The notes under the pieces: generated by a model | What the model saw: the letters and a program-made list of their open reading frames with translations, nothing else | The model's database searches: none | What the model was told of the DNA's origin: nothing | Program-made: the position numbers and the translations under genes | From: Candidatus Nitrosopumilus sp. | GTDB lineage: Archaea > Thermoproteota > Nitrososphaeria > Nitrososphaerales > Nitrosopumilaceae | Assembly: GCA_029864335.1 (NCBI GenBank) | Contig: JAOTTS010000014.1 | Location: 1 to 57,312 of the forward strand | Direction: 5' to 3' | DNA length: 57,312 nt | Part shown: piece after piece, positions 25,235 through 34,690 of the stretch | Numbering within the stretch: position 1 is the first letter of the stretch | Layout of the letters: each line of letters begins with the position of its first letter

Positions 25235-25405
25235 TTAGCTTTTCAGCATTATTAGTGCTGTATATTGGACTTTGTTAACTGACAATACAACAGCTATCAA
25301 CTTTATGTCTTCAACTTCTCGATCTTGAATACATGAATTAATCAGACTATCAAGTTCGGATTTTGTTTCAGACTGTACTATTTCTACTTTGATTGTTTTG
25401 GACAT
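25235..25405 (-). CDS. small Cse60-like protein, 56 aa
   Basis: MSKTIKVEIVQSETKSELDS, INSCIQDREVEDIKLIAVVL and NKVQYTALIMLKS. The strand-helix-strand-strand pattern with VEDIKL resembles the Cse60/DUF2758 small proteins, whose role is unknown. Follows a 45-aa ORF by five bases on the same strand. Confidence 0.5.
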   Translation of the reverse strand: MSKTIKVEIVQSETKSELDSLINSCIQDREVEDIKLIAVVLSVNKVQYTALIMLKS

Positions 25406-25410
25406 GTTGA

Positions 25411-25548
25411 TTATTTGTATGTCTTAAGAATCTCTGCGTTGAATCTTTGGAATTTTTTTAAATTATGAATTTTTTCCTTGATTATCATAATTGTATTGTG
25501 TATTCCAAATTCTAGATTTGGTACAAATGCTGGAAATGTTTCAATCAT
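25411..25548 (-). CDS. hypothetical 45-aa protein
   Basis: MIETFPAFVPNLEFGIHNTI then MIIKEKIHNLKKFQRFNAEI and LKTYK. Probably an amphipathic helical peptide. Five bases before the Cse60-like gene, suggesting a two-gene unit of tiny proteins. No family recognised. Confidence 0.4.
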   Translation of the reverse strand: MIETFPAFVPNLEFGIHNTIMIIKEKIHNLKKFQRFNAEILKTYK

Positions 25549-25679
25549 ACTGTTTTCACCTTCTAAGATGACTAGACTCAAATGTATAATTAAACTAGAT
25601 ATGAATTGACCATACTCTGAATATCATCAACTATTTTCTCGTTTATTATTTCCAAAACTCCAATTCATTTAGAAGAAAA

Positions 25680-25973
25680 ATGACTTACATTGCAAGCAAG
25701 TGTCCTTACTGTGATAATAGAAAACAAATAACAGCAAATAGAACAACTTGGTTAATCCATCTTTCAGGTCATAGGGAAGAAATCATTGAGCACCTTACTG
25801 ATACATCTGAATACTGCGAATTCTGTTCATATCCTGAACTGCATGCAAACAAAAAATATGCTTCCTCACATTACAGATGGGCTCATCAAAAAAGTACATT
25901 AGTTAACTGTGCCTTAGACAGGCTTGAAAAACAAATACTCGTCAAATCCCTGTCGGAGAACTGGTGTCTCTAG
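25680..25973 (+). CDS. zinc-finger protein, 97 aa
   Basis: Two zinc-finger-like modules: CPYCDNRKQITANRTTWLIH with HLSGH, and CEFCSYPELHANKKYASSH with YRWAH. This CxxC...HxxxH layout is C2H2-like. Probably DNA- or RNA-binding. The 3' end overlaps the degraded kinase on the other strand by 60 bp. Confidence 0.65.
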   Translation: MTYIASKCPYCDNRKQITANRTTWLIHLSGHREEIIEHLTDTSEYCEFCSYPELHANKKYASSHYRWAHQKSTLVNCALDRLEKQILVKSLSENWCL

Positions 25974-26321
25974 CTCATTGATCTGTTTGTAAATTACTGC
26001 TAGGGGAAATGGTTCCCGCCTAGCTCCATGCCTCTTTTCAAGTAATGCTCTGGATGTATTCATGAAAATTCCTCTTACTTTGGCATTGTATTTTTTTGCA
26101 AGTTCTATGTATTTTTTTCATATAGCTTCTGTAAGATTTGTATCATCAATTACAATGTTTTTTCCTTGAATGAGACAATTTTCTATGTATTCTAGTTCTT
26201 TTTTTCTATTATAATCAAAAAATGATAAAGAAATTCGCTTATGATCAAAATTTGATTTAATGTAAGTGGTTTTACCGCTTAATGCAACCCCGATCATCAA
26301 GACATAATCTACCTGGGACAC
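25914..26321 (-). pseudogene. polynucleotide-kinase-like P-loop protein with internal stop
   Basis: Walker A LMIGVALSGKTTYI and IVIDDTNLTEAI match small T4 Pnk-like (AAA_33) kinases. A TGA at 26118-26120 stops the frame after 67 codons, yet the same frame continues KKYIELAKKYNAKVRGIFMN, RALLEKRHGARREPFP and LRQGFDEYLFFKPV, the expected second half, for 67 more. AGA to TGA is a one-base change, so this is a recent nonsense mutation or a sequence error. GTG start. Confidence 0.65.
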
Positions 26322-26373
26322 ATTGCTTTTATAGTGAAAATGTGGTTGAAAAATTATTTATTGAAAATGATTT

Positions 26374-27876
26374 TTAATTTTTAGATATTTTGGTTCCAAC
26401 TTGTAATCTGATTTTTGAATCATAATTTACTTTAGCTGCTGATTTTATAATCACATCTATCAAATTTGCATTTTTCATAATATCTTTTTTTAATGATCTC
26501 TTTAATTTTGAAATTGTAATGTTCCTATTTTTTGCCAAAATCTCACCAAAACCATCCTCATTACCAAATACCATGTCTGAAATCAATGCTACTCTAATTT
26601 GCCCATTACTTTTAGATTCTTTTAAAAAATCTAAAGTATTTTTGGAAAATTGTAAAATTTTTCCTTTTCCAATTTGGCTATACGCATGTTTTAAAAATAA
26701 CATGCATTCTTTTTTACTAAATTCAGTTACAATGATGGAACCTTTTTGTTTCATTACAAATGTGTCGAATAAATCTCTCTCACTTAGTTTTTCAAAGAAC
26801 TTTCTATCTCCTCTAAAATGTCCTGAATTTATCAAAGATATGTCTGATTTTGTATAATCCTTTAAACAGTCTGTCACAAAGTTTCCGAAATTTGTAGTGC
26901 CCTTTCTTAATGACATCTCAGTAGCATCTAGAACCACTTCTTTAGGAAATATCTTGATAATTCTGTTTGGTGGTAGTTTGTTTTTATTTTTTAATTTTTT
27001 AAACCATGATTCAATTTTTTTTTCTATTTTCTTTGATGGCACAATTTTTTGATACTCTTTTGAACTTAGAATTAACAGTTTTTTTCTCAAATCCTCGTTT
27101 TGAACATTCATCATTTCTTTATCGAAGGAAATTATTTGAATTGTTCTTGCATTTGATTGACCCTTTACAAGCATACATCTATCTGATTTAGAATTGTAAG
27201 AAACCAGTTTGTTATGATCGTGACCTCCTAAAATTATTGATAAAAACGGCCAATTTTTTTTAAGAATTTTCTTGAATTTTAAATCTTCAACATCTCCCAT
27301 GTGAGATAGAACTAATAATAATTTGATCTGTGGAAATTTTTCTTTTATTTCATGGAGAATTTTTAAGTAATTTTTAATTTTAAATCCATTTTCTGTTGCC
27401 TTATTTGCTGTCATTTTACCTGCAATTCCCACTAGTGCAATCTTGGGAAATTTTTTAGGCCATATATCATACTGTAAAATATTTTCTGCAATTTCTTTTG
27501 GTGCTTGTAAATTTGTAATTATATATTTGAACTTGGATTCTTTAATTCTTTTTTTTAATATTTTCAAACCTCCGTCAAAATCATGATTTCCCAAAGTACA
27601 ATAATTTAATTCACACTCATTTAGAATATCGATCATTTGTTTTCCCTTGAAATGATTGCTTAGAAAAGAAGGAAATAGAAAATCCCCACTATGTACAAAT
27701 AATATGTCATTTCCTTGATTTTTCAATAATATCTCTAATATTCTAAAAATTCTAGCAAATCCTGGTATCTCAATTTCTTTTCCATTTTTTGATTCTTTTA
27801 GAAAATATGTATCTGTAATGTGAATAATTACTAGTTTTTTTGTAGTTTGTGGAGTGTTTTTTAGAATATTTTTCAC
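26374..27876 (-). CDS. 5'-nucleotidase/UshA-like metallophosphoesterase, variant metal site
   Basis: 500 aa with the two-domain 5'-nucleotidase layout: metallophosphoesterase domain (IIHITDTYF, HSGDFLF, LGNHDFDGG, SHMGDVED, GGHDHNK) and a C-terminal substrate domain (FGNFVTDCLKDYTKSDISLINSGHFRG). The first motif should be DxH but reads D-T-Y, so one metal ligand is replaced. No signal peptide, and the sequence is very Lys-rich (many KK pairs), so it is probably cytoplasmic, unlike UshA. Natural substrate unknown. Confidence 0.82.
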   Translation of the reverse strand: MKNILKNTPQTTKKLVIIHITDTYFLKESKNGKEIEIPGFARIFRILEILLKNQGNDILFVHSGDFLFPSFLSNHFKGKQMIDILNECELNYCTLGNHDFDGGLKILKKRIKESKFKYIITNLQAPKEIAENILQYDIWPKKFPKIALVGIAGKMTANKATENGFKIKNYLKILHEIKEKFPQIKLLLVLSHMGDVEDLKFKKILKKNWPFLSIILGGHDHNKLVSYNSKSDRCMLVKGQSNARTIQIISFDKEMMNVQNEDLRKKLLILSSKEYQKIVPSKKIEKKIESWFKKLKNKNKLPPNRIIKIFPKEVVLDATEMSLRKGTTNFGNFVTDCLKDYTKSDISLINSGHFRGDRKFFEKLSERDLFDTFVMKQKGSIIVTEFSKKECMLFLKHAYSQIGKGKILQFSKNTLDFLKESKSNGQIRVALISDMVFGNEDGFGEILAKNRNITISKLKRSLKKDIMKNANLIDVIIKSAAKVNYDSKIRLQVGTKISKN

Positions 27877-27999
27877 ATTTTATAGCCAATTCAGTTTAGT
27901 ATAAGTTAATTTTCATTGAGATGGAAATTTTCTATTAAAATGCAGTTTGTTTATTTGAATCAAACTTAATTTCTTAATCTCTTTGTGTTAACCCAATTC

Positions 28000-28392
28000 A
28001 TGAAGCCTAATGTGATAATAATCGATGATGATCAAGAGACTGCAGAAATCATGTCAGACCTTCTCAGTCTTCGCTCCATTGAGGTTTTAGCAATGGGATA
28101 TAATGGATTAGTAGTTGAATTGTACCAAAAACATTCCCCTGACGTTGTTATGATGGATTATTGGATGCCTGAATTTGATGGATTGAATGGACTCAAAGGT
28201 ATTTGTAATATTGATTCTGATGCTAAAGTGATAATATTTACCTGTAGTCCAGATCATGAATGTAGCAAGGAACTGTTTGAAATAAAACCATCTGCAATTA
28301 TTCAAAAACCATTTGATACCAATAAACTAGTTGCATTAATTGACAAGATTTCATTAGGTGATTCTGTTAAACTCGATGCCAAATCACAATGA
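28000..28392 (+). CDS. stand-alone response-regulator receiver domain
   Basis: 130 aa CheY-like fold from ATG 28000 (MKPNVIIIDDDQETAEIM). Acidic pocket IIDDD, phospho-acceptor Asp in VVMMDYWMP, switch residue in IIFTCS, and Lys in IIQKPF are all present, so it should be phosphorylatable. No output domain. A leader of five codons from an upstream TTG is unlikely. No histidine kinase lies nearby in the window. Confidence 0.88.
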   Translation: MKPNVIIIDDDQETAEIMSDLLSLRSIEVLAMGYNGLVVELYQKHSPDVVMMDYWMPEFDGLNGLKGICNIDSDAKVIIFTCSPDHECSKELFEIKPSAIIQKPFDTNKLVALIDKISLGDSVKLDAKSQ

Positions 28393-28517
28393 ATCTTAAA
28401 TATTTTCAAAAATAGGGAGTAGCAATTTGTCAAAAAATTATTAAATGAAAATTGATCTGATGTAAACAACAAATTAATCATATATTCATTAATGGTAAAT
28501 ATTTCAAAAACATATTC

Positions 28518-31172
28518 ATGAAATTTTGTTCTAATTGTGATACCAAACTCTTACAAAATTTTCAAGATGTTGGCGGTCCATGGGTTTGTCCAAAATGCAA
28601 TCCTGAAAAAGTAATTTCAAGAAAGCCGACTTATGGGATAAATTATTCTGGCAACACAAAACCCTGCTCCAAAGGATGTGGTGCTCAAATCTATTGGGAT
28701 GATGAATTCAAATCAGACAGTGGAAAATTCATTCCAATTGATTCACGAACAGATGAGCCCCACAGATGTGATGGGCCTACAGAATCTGAATCATACTACC
28801 CTGATGAAATAAAAAAATACGCCAAACAAAAAGGGAACAAACCTGAACCAAAAATTCCTTTACCTGCAGAAATTTTATTTGATATTAATAAAATCCCAAA
28901 ATCTCTAGTTGATGATGACGGGATAATCCGTGAGTTAGTTCAAGGTCACAAAGAAGAGTCCTTGGGAATAATTCACTATGAGAATATACTCTCACCAGAA
29001 CCTGAAAAGATTCCAGTTCAGAGTCTAAAAGATGTATTATCTGAAAATATTCTAAAAGGAATTGAAAAATATAGATTCTCAGGATTACTTCCTTTTCAAG
29101 AAGAGTCAATTCGCTCAATTTTGAAGGGAAATAATTCTATAATCTCTGCACCAACTGGCTCTGGAAAAACTGAAGCATTTTGTATTCCCATATTGGAAAA
29201 GATCTCTCAAGAAGAACAACCAGGAGTTTTTGCATTATTTGTGTATCCTCTTAATGCACTAATTGATGATCAGGTATCAAAGATATCACAGCTTATTGAT
29301 AGGTGTGGATTGAAAAGTAAAGTTGCAGTTTACTCAATTCATGGAGGCCAAAGTTCTGAATACAAAGACATGATAATTTCAGATGCCAGCAAAAAATCAC
29401 TTATAATTGCAACAAACTTTGATTTTATCAATTACCATCTAATATTACAAGACAAAAAATGGAATGAATTATTCAAAAATGCAAAAATAATTGTAATGGA
29501 TGAGGCTCATTCTTACAACAGCTTTCATGGATCAAATGTCTATCATGTATTAAATAGAATGAGACGATACATGGAAAAAATTCAATTCATTGGTTCTTCA
29601 GCTACACTAGATAATTCAAAAGAATTTTTTTCAAACATGTTTGATTTACCTCAAGATTCATTTTCATACATCAAAAGTAAGATTCGACGAAAACACAACA
29701 TGCACATGTTTTTCATTATGCCAAGAAAGTATGGCCAGAGAACAACTATGGAGATGATAGCATCAATTTGCTATAGAAATAAATCTACACAGTTGATCTT
29801 TAGCAATTCCCATAATGATTCAGAATTTCTTGCATCAAACGTAGAAGAAGCAAATAATGGAATACGAATTCAGATTCATCGAGGTGGACTAGATCAAAAT
29901 AACAGAAAACTATACGAATCTCAGATGAAAGCAGGAGAATTAGATGCATTATCTTGTACGCCTACATTGGAGCTTGGAATAGATATTGGTCATGTGGATG
30001 TGGTAATCTCTGCATTCAAAAATGAGTATGACTCTTTTGTACAAAGAATTGGACGTGCTGGCCGTATGGGACAAAAATCCTACGCTATTTGTGTGTTTGA
30101 TCCTGATGATGCTGCTTGTCATTACTTTGCACGGCATATTGATGATTATCTATCACAAAACCATGTTATTCAAATAAACAAGAAAAATCCAATTATTTCA
30201 GACAAACACAAAGAATCAATTGAAGTTGAAAAAGAGGCTACAATTGAATCTGATAAATCCCAATTTTTTGATTTTGCAAATAGTATCAATTTACGAGGAA
30301 CTTCAGGTGAGATTGCAATATACTACAATTCTAAAAAAATTGGAACTCGTGGTGTACCTGTAGGGTATTATCAACTACATCAAAATGCAATTTATCACTT
30401 TAACAAACAAAACTATGAGGTAACCTCCCTGATAAAATCACAAAATGGCGCAAGAGCATATCTGAAGAGAACATATGAAAAACAAAAAAGAACAATCCCA
30501 ATTGTTAGAACTTCCATTCTTCAGACATCTGAAAGAAATGCCATACATCGAGAAATTACTGTAAAATCTAAAAAAATTTTATTGCGGTATGGTGTAATTG
30601 AGCTTAGTAAAACCATTACGGGATATGTTAAAGGAAACTATAACGACTCATCAGAAAACTTTGAAACTCACAATGGAACCAGTATTTCATCTTGGAGGAA
30701 TTTTAATTGGAAATCAAAACATTCCTCAGTAAGTATCACAATACCGCCAGAGTTTATTTTAAAATTAAACTCTGAGTCAAAAAGCCAGATTGCAGCAGAT
30801 TCTCGAATTCATACAATTACACATGTGCTTATTAATGCTGCAAAAATTATCACAAAATCTGAATCAAATGATATTGATGCATATTATGAAAATGGCGTAA
30901 TCTATCTTTATGATAATTCTTCTGATGGATTCAATGGGTGCAGCAAAATAATCTATGATGATTTTGAAAAAATTCTTAATACTTGCTATTTGCTGCTTCG
31001 TGATTGCGATTGTCCAGTAGACCCTAAACAAAAAAAATTAGTCAAACAAGGTGAGAAATGGGGTGGATGTCCAAAATGTACTTTTACAACAAATTATTGT
31101 GTTACAAAAAATAAAGATCTGTCAAAAAATAATGCAAAAGAGTTTTTTTCTATTTTTTCTAAGTCTATCTAA
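28518..31172 (+). CDS. DEAD/DEAH helicase with C-terminal DUF1998-type zinc domain (MrfA/Hrq1-like)
   Basis: 884-aa superfamily 2 helicase. N-terminal Cys clusters (CSNCDTKLLQ, WVCPKC, CSKGCGAQIYW) precede the motor. Motifs: Q-like LPFQEESI, Walker A SAPTGSGKTEAF (about 211), Ia VYPLNALIDDQ, II MDEAHSY (about 328), III SSATLD, IV LIFSNSHND, V CTPTLELGIDIG, VI VQRIGRAGRMGQ. The C-terminus has DCDCPVD...GCPKCTFTTNYC, the four-Cys DUF1998 signature. Family members MrfA (YprA) and Hrq1 act in DNA crosslink repair. A paralog lies at 38.1-40.6 kb. Its role here is inferred. Confidence 0.88.
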   Translation: MKFCSNCDTKLLQNFQDVGGPWVCPKCNPEKVISRKPTYGINYSGNTKPCSKGCGAQIYWDDEFKSDSGKFIPIDSRTDEPHRCDGPTESESYYPDEIKKYAKQKGNKPEPKIPLPAEILFDINKIPKSLVDDDGIIRELVQGHKEESLGIIHYENILSPEPEKIPVQSLKDVLSENILKGIEKYRFSGLLPFQEESIRSILKGNNSIISAPTGSGKTEAFCIPILEKISQEEQPGVFALFVYPLNALIDDQVSKISQLIDRCGLKSKVAVYSIHGGQSSEYKDMIISDASKKSLIIATNFDFINYHLILQDKKWNELFKNAKIIVMDEAHSYNSFHGSNVYHVLNRMRRYMEKIQFIGSSATLDNSKEFFSNMFDLPQDSFSYIKSKIRRKHNMHMFFIMPRKYGQRTTMEMIASICYRNKSTQLIFSNSHNDSEFLASNVEEANNGIRIQIHRGGLDQNNRKLYESQMKAGELDALSCTPTLELGIDIGHVDVVISAFKNEYDSFVQRIGRAGRMGQKSYAICVFDPDDAACHYFARHIDDYLSQNHVIQINKKNPIISDKHKESIEVEKEATIESDKSQFFDFANSINLRGTSGEIAIYYNSKKIGTRGVPVGYYQLHQNAIYHFNKQNYEVTSLIKSQNGARAYLKRTYEKQKRTIPIVRTSILQTSERNAIHREITVKSKKILLRYGVIELSKTITGYVKGNYNDSSENFETHNGTSISSWRNFNWKSKHSSVSITIPPEFILKLNSESKSQIAADSRIHTITHVLINAAKIITKSESNDIDAYYENGVIYLYDNSSDGFNGCSKIIYDDFEKILNTCYLLLRDCDCPVDPKQKKLVKQGEKWGGCPKCTFTTNYCVTKNKDLSKNNAKEFFSIFSKSI

Positions 31173-31242
31173 TTTTCAAAGCATTCTGTTGTAATTAAAT
31201 AATAAACAATCTTGGAATTTGAGACCAAAAAAGACTAGTTAG

Positions 31243-31302
31243 ATGTCGCATCCTCATTATCCAAAAAAGGCATACCACAAGTCAAAGGGTATTAAGATAT
31301 AA
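31243..31302 (+). CDS. possible 19-aa micro-ORF
   Basis: MSHPHYPKKAYHKSKGIKI, basic and aromatic. First of a chain of very short ORFs that leads into the secreted protein at 31645. Weak on its own. Confidence 0.25.
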   Translation: MSHPHYPKKAYHKSKGIKI

Positions 31303-31313
31303 TTCTCAACATA

Positions 31314-31460
31314 ATGTATGTCATGTCAGCTGTAATTCAATACAAGTATTATCCAATGCAGACAAACTGGTTGAAACTGGGTTTTTGGCCTCACGTTCAA
31401 CCAGGAAAACTGACTGGTTTGGGGTCTGGTCATATTGGGTTGGATTTTTCAAGAGGATGA
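31314..31460 (+). CDS. hypothetical 48-aa protein
   Basis: MYVMSAVIQYKYYPMQTNWL then KLGFWPHVQPGKLTGLGSGH and IGLDFSRG. Rich in aromatic residues and Gly, with little charge. TATA-like AAGATATAA (31294-31302) is about 25 nt before the internal ATG 31323, so the protein may start there (MSAVIQYKYY). Seven bases before the next small ORF. No family recognised. Confidence 0.5.
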   Translation: MYVMSAVIQYKYYPMQTNWLKLGFWPHVQPGKLTGLGSGHIGLDFSRG

Positions 31461-31466
31461 CGAATA

Positions 31467-31595
31467 ATGTTTGAAATTATTGAACCAACATTAGCTATTC
31501 TGGAATACAAACTATATCCATACATATCAAAACTAAGTCGTTTTAGAAAGAAAACTACGGTATTTGATGATGACTTACTAGGTGTAAACAAATGA
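31467..31595 (+). CDS. hypothetical 42-aa protein
   Basis: MFEIIEPTLAILEYKLYPYI then SKLSRFRKKTTVFDDDLLGV and NK. An amphipathic or membrane-touching helix followed by a charged tail. Its stop overlaps the ATG of a 17-codon ORF (ATGA), a classic coupling arrangement. Confidence 0.45.
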   Translation: MFEIIEPTLAILEYKLYPYISKLSRFRKKTTVFDDDLLGVNK

Positions 31596-31645
31596 TTGAT
31601 CAATTCATAGATCTCTTAAGTATCATAATTACAGGAAAACAATAA
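31592..31645 (+). CDS. possible 17-aa coupling micro-ORF
   Basis: MIDQFIDLLSIIITGKQ. It begins in an ATGA overlap with the 42-aa ORF and ends in a TAATG overlap with the secreted protein gene, so it connects the two by stop/start junctions on both sides. The peptide is hydrophobic. It may work as a coupling leader rather than a product. Confidence 0.35.
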   Translation: MIDQFIDLLSIIITGKQ

Positions 31646-32310
31646 TGGCAAACAAAACCCTTTTTGTAGTATTTTTCACTATCTCTATATTATTGCTAGG
31701 TTTGATGGCAGGACCATCGAATATGGTTCAATCTGCTGATGCGTTAAAGGGACAAGGTGTTTCCACAGCAAAATACGGTTCTGGTACAAAGGGAATAGTA
31801 TGTGGAGACAAATTGTGTTCTGAAATAAAAACAGAAGTAAAGAAGAAAGAAGAAAAGAAAGAACAAGTTAAGATAGAAAAAAAAGAGTCTGAAAAAAAGA
31901 AAGTAGAAGACAAAGCAATGTCTGAAAAATCAAGATATGATGAATTATCATTACCTCCAAGAACAATAAAGACTGGAACCATTACCTCTACACAAGATCC
32001 AGGACTAGGACATGAAAATCATCAATTAGCTATGATATTGCCACCACGAATTCCAGCATATTTTGGAACTTTGGGATTTTCAGCATCTGAAAATGTACAA
32101 TTAGTAGCATTGCATGGTCCATTACAACCAGGACAAGAACCACGTGGACAAGCCACATGGTCTCCTGATGGAAAAACTGTGTATGCACTAAGCATTATAG
32201 ATCGAGATAGTTCAATGGGTACTTGGCAGGTTACTGCAAATGCTATAGCCCTTCACACCATGAATGACACCCCATTCACTGTGAGTTATTCTGTTGCAGT
32301 AGGGCAATGA
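31645..32310 (+). CDS. secreted protein with charged linker and beta-rich domain
   Basis: 221 aa. Signal peptide: MANKTLF then a 16-residue hydrophobic core (VVFFTISILLLGLMAG) and a likely cleavage near QSADALKG. Two Cys (CGDKLC) could form a disulfide. Residues about 62-95 are a Lys/Glu-rich linker (KKKEEKKEQVKIEKKE). The C-terminal domain (LAMILPPRIPAYFGTLGFSA to SYSVAVGQ) is beta-rich. Surface or pseudoperiplasmic location is likely. Function unknown. Confidence 0.7.
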   Translation: MANKTLFVVFFTISILLLGLMAGPSNMVQSADALKGQGVSTAKYGSGTKGIVCGDKLCSEIKTEVKKKEEKKEQVKIEKKESEKKKVEDKAMSEKSRYDELSLPPRTIKTGTITSTQDPGLGHENHQLAMILPPRIPAYFGTLGFSASENVQLVALHGPLQPGQEPRGQATWSPDGKTVYALSIIDRDSSMGTWQVTANAIALHTMNDTPFTVSYSVAVGQ

Positions 32311-32347
32311 TTTCTAGATTATACTTATTTAATTAGAATTCTGTATC

Positions 32348-33079
32348 ATGACGATGAATAAACCCCTGTTTGCAATCCCTTTATTGCTTCTCTTAACGTT
32401 AGGTGTGTCTTTTGCATATGCTGAATCACTAATTCCAGATTGGATAAAAAACACTGCTTTATGGTACGGTCAAAATAAAATTTCTGAACAAGAATATTTA
32501 GAGTCACTTCGATATTTAATTAATAACAAAATCCTATTTTTAGATGAACAAGAAAAAAATAAAGCTATTGATCCTACAATTACAACAAATGAAGTTAGCA
32601 TAACAAACCCCAGAATTAATCAATGCTCAATATTATATCAATCATACAAAAATATTGGAAAACCTCAATTTCTCTCAAAATTCCAACATGTTAATTACAT
32701 CAATATATGTGTCAAACTTTATCAAGATCCAATATGGAATTATCAAGGTGATGATAGGATAGAAAAGTTAAACGAAAAATTCATTGAATTTGAACAGAAA
32801 ATTAAAGAGACAAAGCTAAAATTATCTTATGAACCAAGTGTAAAGATACTATCTACAACAAAGATTGGTGAGGGAAAGTTTGACGTAAAATTTAATGTCT
32901 GCGCAGGTGATAAAAAAATTGATAAGGCCAAAGTCCTTGTTAAATCAGCAATAGAGTCAATTCAAGTAGGTACTAACAAAGACATTCCTGAAAATGTTTG
33001 TAGAACATATGTGACACAAATTCATGCAAACAACGTTGCAAATATACAAATTACAATACTGGAGCAAATTTTAGAATAG
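32348..33079 (+). CDS. secreted thaumarchaeal protein with IPxWIK-type module
   Basis: 243 aa. Signal peptide (NKPLFAIPLLLLLTLGVSFAYA), then SLIPDWIKNTALWYGQNKIS with EQEYLESLRYLINNKIL, the module found in many exported thaumarchaeal proteins. The mature part has four Cys (CSILYQS, CVKLYQ, CAGDKK, CRTY) that may form disulfides. ATG 32348; a second ATG lies two codons later. Function unknown. Confidence 0.75.
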   Translation: MTMNKPLFAIPLLLLLTLGVSFAYAESLIPDWIKNTALWYGQNKISEQEYLESLRYLINNKILFLDEQEKNKAIDPTITTNEVSITNPRINQCSILYQSYKNIGKPQFLSKFQHVNYINICVKLYQDPIWNYQGDDRIEKLNEKFIEFEQKIKETKLKLSYEPSVKILSTTKIGEGKFDVKFNVCAGDKKIDKAKVLVKSAIESIQVGTNKDIPENVCRTYVTQIHANNVANIQITILEQILE

Positions 33080-33127
33080 TCAAAACATTAAATCAAAATT
33101 TGATTTAACAAATATAATTCTTAAATT

Positions 33128-33535
33128 ATGATGGTAGTTGATGGTGATGATACGTTACCTGATGTTGGTGCTGTCTTTACACTAAGCGATGAGCCCGGAC
33201 TCTGGATGAAGACCCTCAATGCAGGAATTGGAGATGACCTTGATGAGGCATTAGAGTCTCTTGGGGCACTTCCTGAGGGAACTGCAAGGGCTGGAACTGG
33301 ATTCCCATTGGATTATCTTGGCACGGCACTTGGCTCTGGATTTGATGATTCTCAAGGACGATCTTTAGCTGTGATCGATCCTGGTGAGACTGTACTGTTT
33401 AACATGAAAGACTCTCAGACAAAGCATACCATTACCACTCTGGTCTATCCAACAAGTACGTCCAAAATTATCCCCATGTTAGTGGTACAATCCCATTCGT
33501 TTGGACCTTTGGAATGTTCAAAAAGTCCAAAATAA
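33128..33535 (+). pseudogene. fragment of a cupredoxin/multicopper-type secreted protein
   Basis: 135 aa without a signal peptide. TLSDEPGLWMKTLNAGIGDD, LGALPEGTARAGTGFPL and SLAVIDPGETVLFNMKDSQT then KHTITTLVYPT read as the N-terminal part of a copper-type domain; the His in KHTITT fits a copper ligand. The C-terminus ends abruptly without the remaining ligands. Codon use is more GC-rich than its neighbours. It abuts the integrated-element remnant, so truncation by that element is likely. Homology call is moderate. Confidence 0.45.
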
Positions 33536-33575
33536 AAAAAGGTCATACACCGACAAAGAGTATTGTGGATTTAGT

Positions 33576-34690
33576 TTAATACTCTAAAACCCAATTATGG
33601 TGTTGAATTGATGGTTTGATTTGTTCACCTGTATCATCGTTAATCATATTGCTAAATCCCACAATGCAGAAATTTGATGGCTTTATCTGAGAATAGTAAT
33701 CCTTCCCTTCATTGAAATCTCTAATTCGATTTAGAACTATTGGTGTTGATATGCCAAGTTTCTGAATTGCATACTTGTTGTCATATTTTTCATACAGTTT
33801 CTCGATTGTTGTTTTTTTGTATTCTAGATCAAGAATATCTTTCCAGATTTGAATATGCCAAGATACATGTTTTTTGTCATCATAGTTTGATAGTGGGTCT
33901 AACAAATGCCCAAGTCCATGTGCAGAATATTTCTGTTCATCAATTATTATCTCTCCAGTCTTTTCATCTATGGTATAAAGACAATATCTTTTTGCAGATA
34001 TTCCATAAAACCAGACGTTTGATTTTTCTAACTTGAAAATATCTGCATCAAAATTATAGGGATTTAAATCTACAAAGAAACTTTGTACCTCTGTAGTATG
34101 TTGAGGTGGAATTGCCATAGAATCAGTATCATAATATGCATGAGTTACACCATGTCTTGCCAATAAGACTTCAGTTGCTGCAAGCAATAACCTTGAAGCA
34201 GACGTTATTGATACTGCAATTATTGGGTTGAACATGAATCCTGGTCTTTCAACTTTGTCTTTCTTTTGTTGAAAATTCACAAGACCATGCACATCAACAG
34301 GTATTTGATTTCTGTCTAACGTGGTAATCTCCACAAATATTCCATAACTGATTGCATTTGTTATGATCTTGACTACCTGTTGTTTTCTGTCATGATATTT
34401 GTATTCTGAACTATCTTCGTCATATCTGTCACGTTTTTCCTGTATCTGTTTTCTATACTGAATAAGTTCCTTAAACAAGTCCTGAGTGTATGGGTCTATC
34501 TTGATACCATGAATGTCAATTTCCTTCAGACCCTTTTGCGGAGTACCTGCAACAAACTTTAGTGCCTTGAGAATCTTCGGAGTTTTTCCAGTGTATAGTT
34601 TTGAGGCTATGATGTCGGCTAAACTGTACCAAAGAGGAATCTTGGAGGTTACCGAAGATATACCGATATTCCATGCAAGTTTGCACCATA
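33576..34690 (-). pseudogene. truncated family B DNA polymerase of an integrated element
   Basis: The open frame runs from the stop at 33576 back to about 34690 with no credible start. Seen: PLWYSLADIIASKLYTGKTP, motif B QQVVKIITNAISYGIF, and motif C YYDTDSMAI with both catalytic Asp, then a thumb-like end. The exonuclease domain and motif A are missing. At about 34670-34690 it runs straight into an integrase fragment in another frame, so a deletion has fused the two genes. A short TTG-started product (from 34478) could still be made but would lack key parts. Confidence 0.75.
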
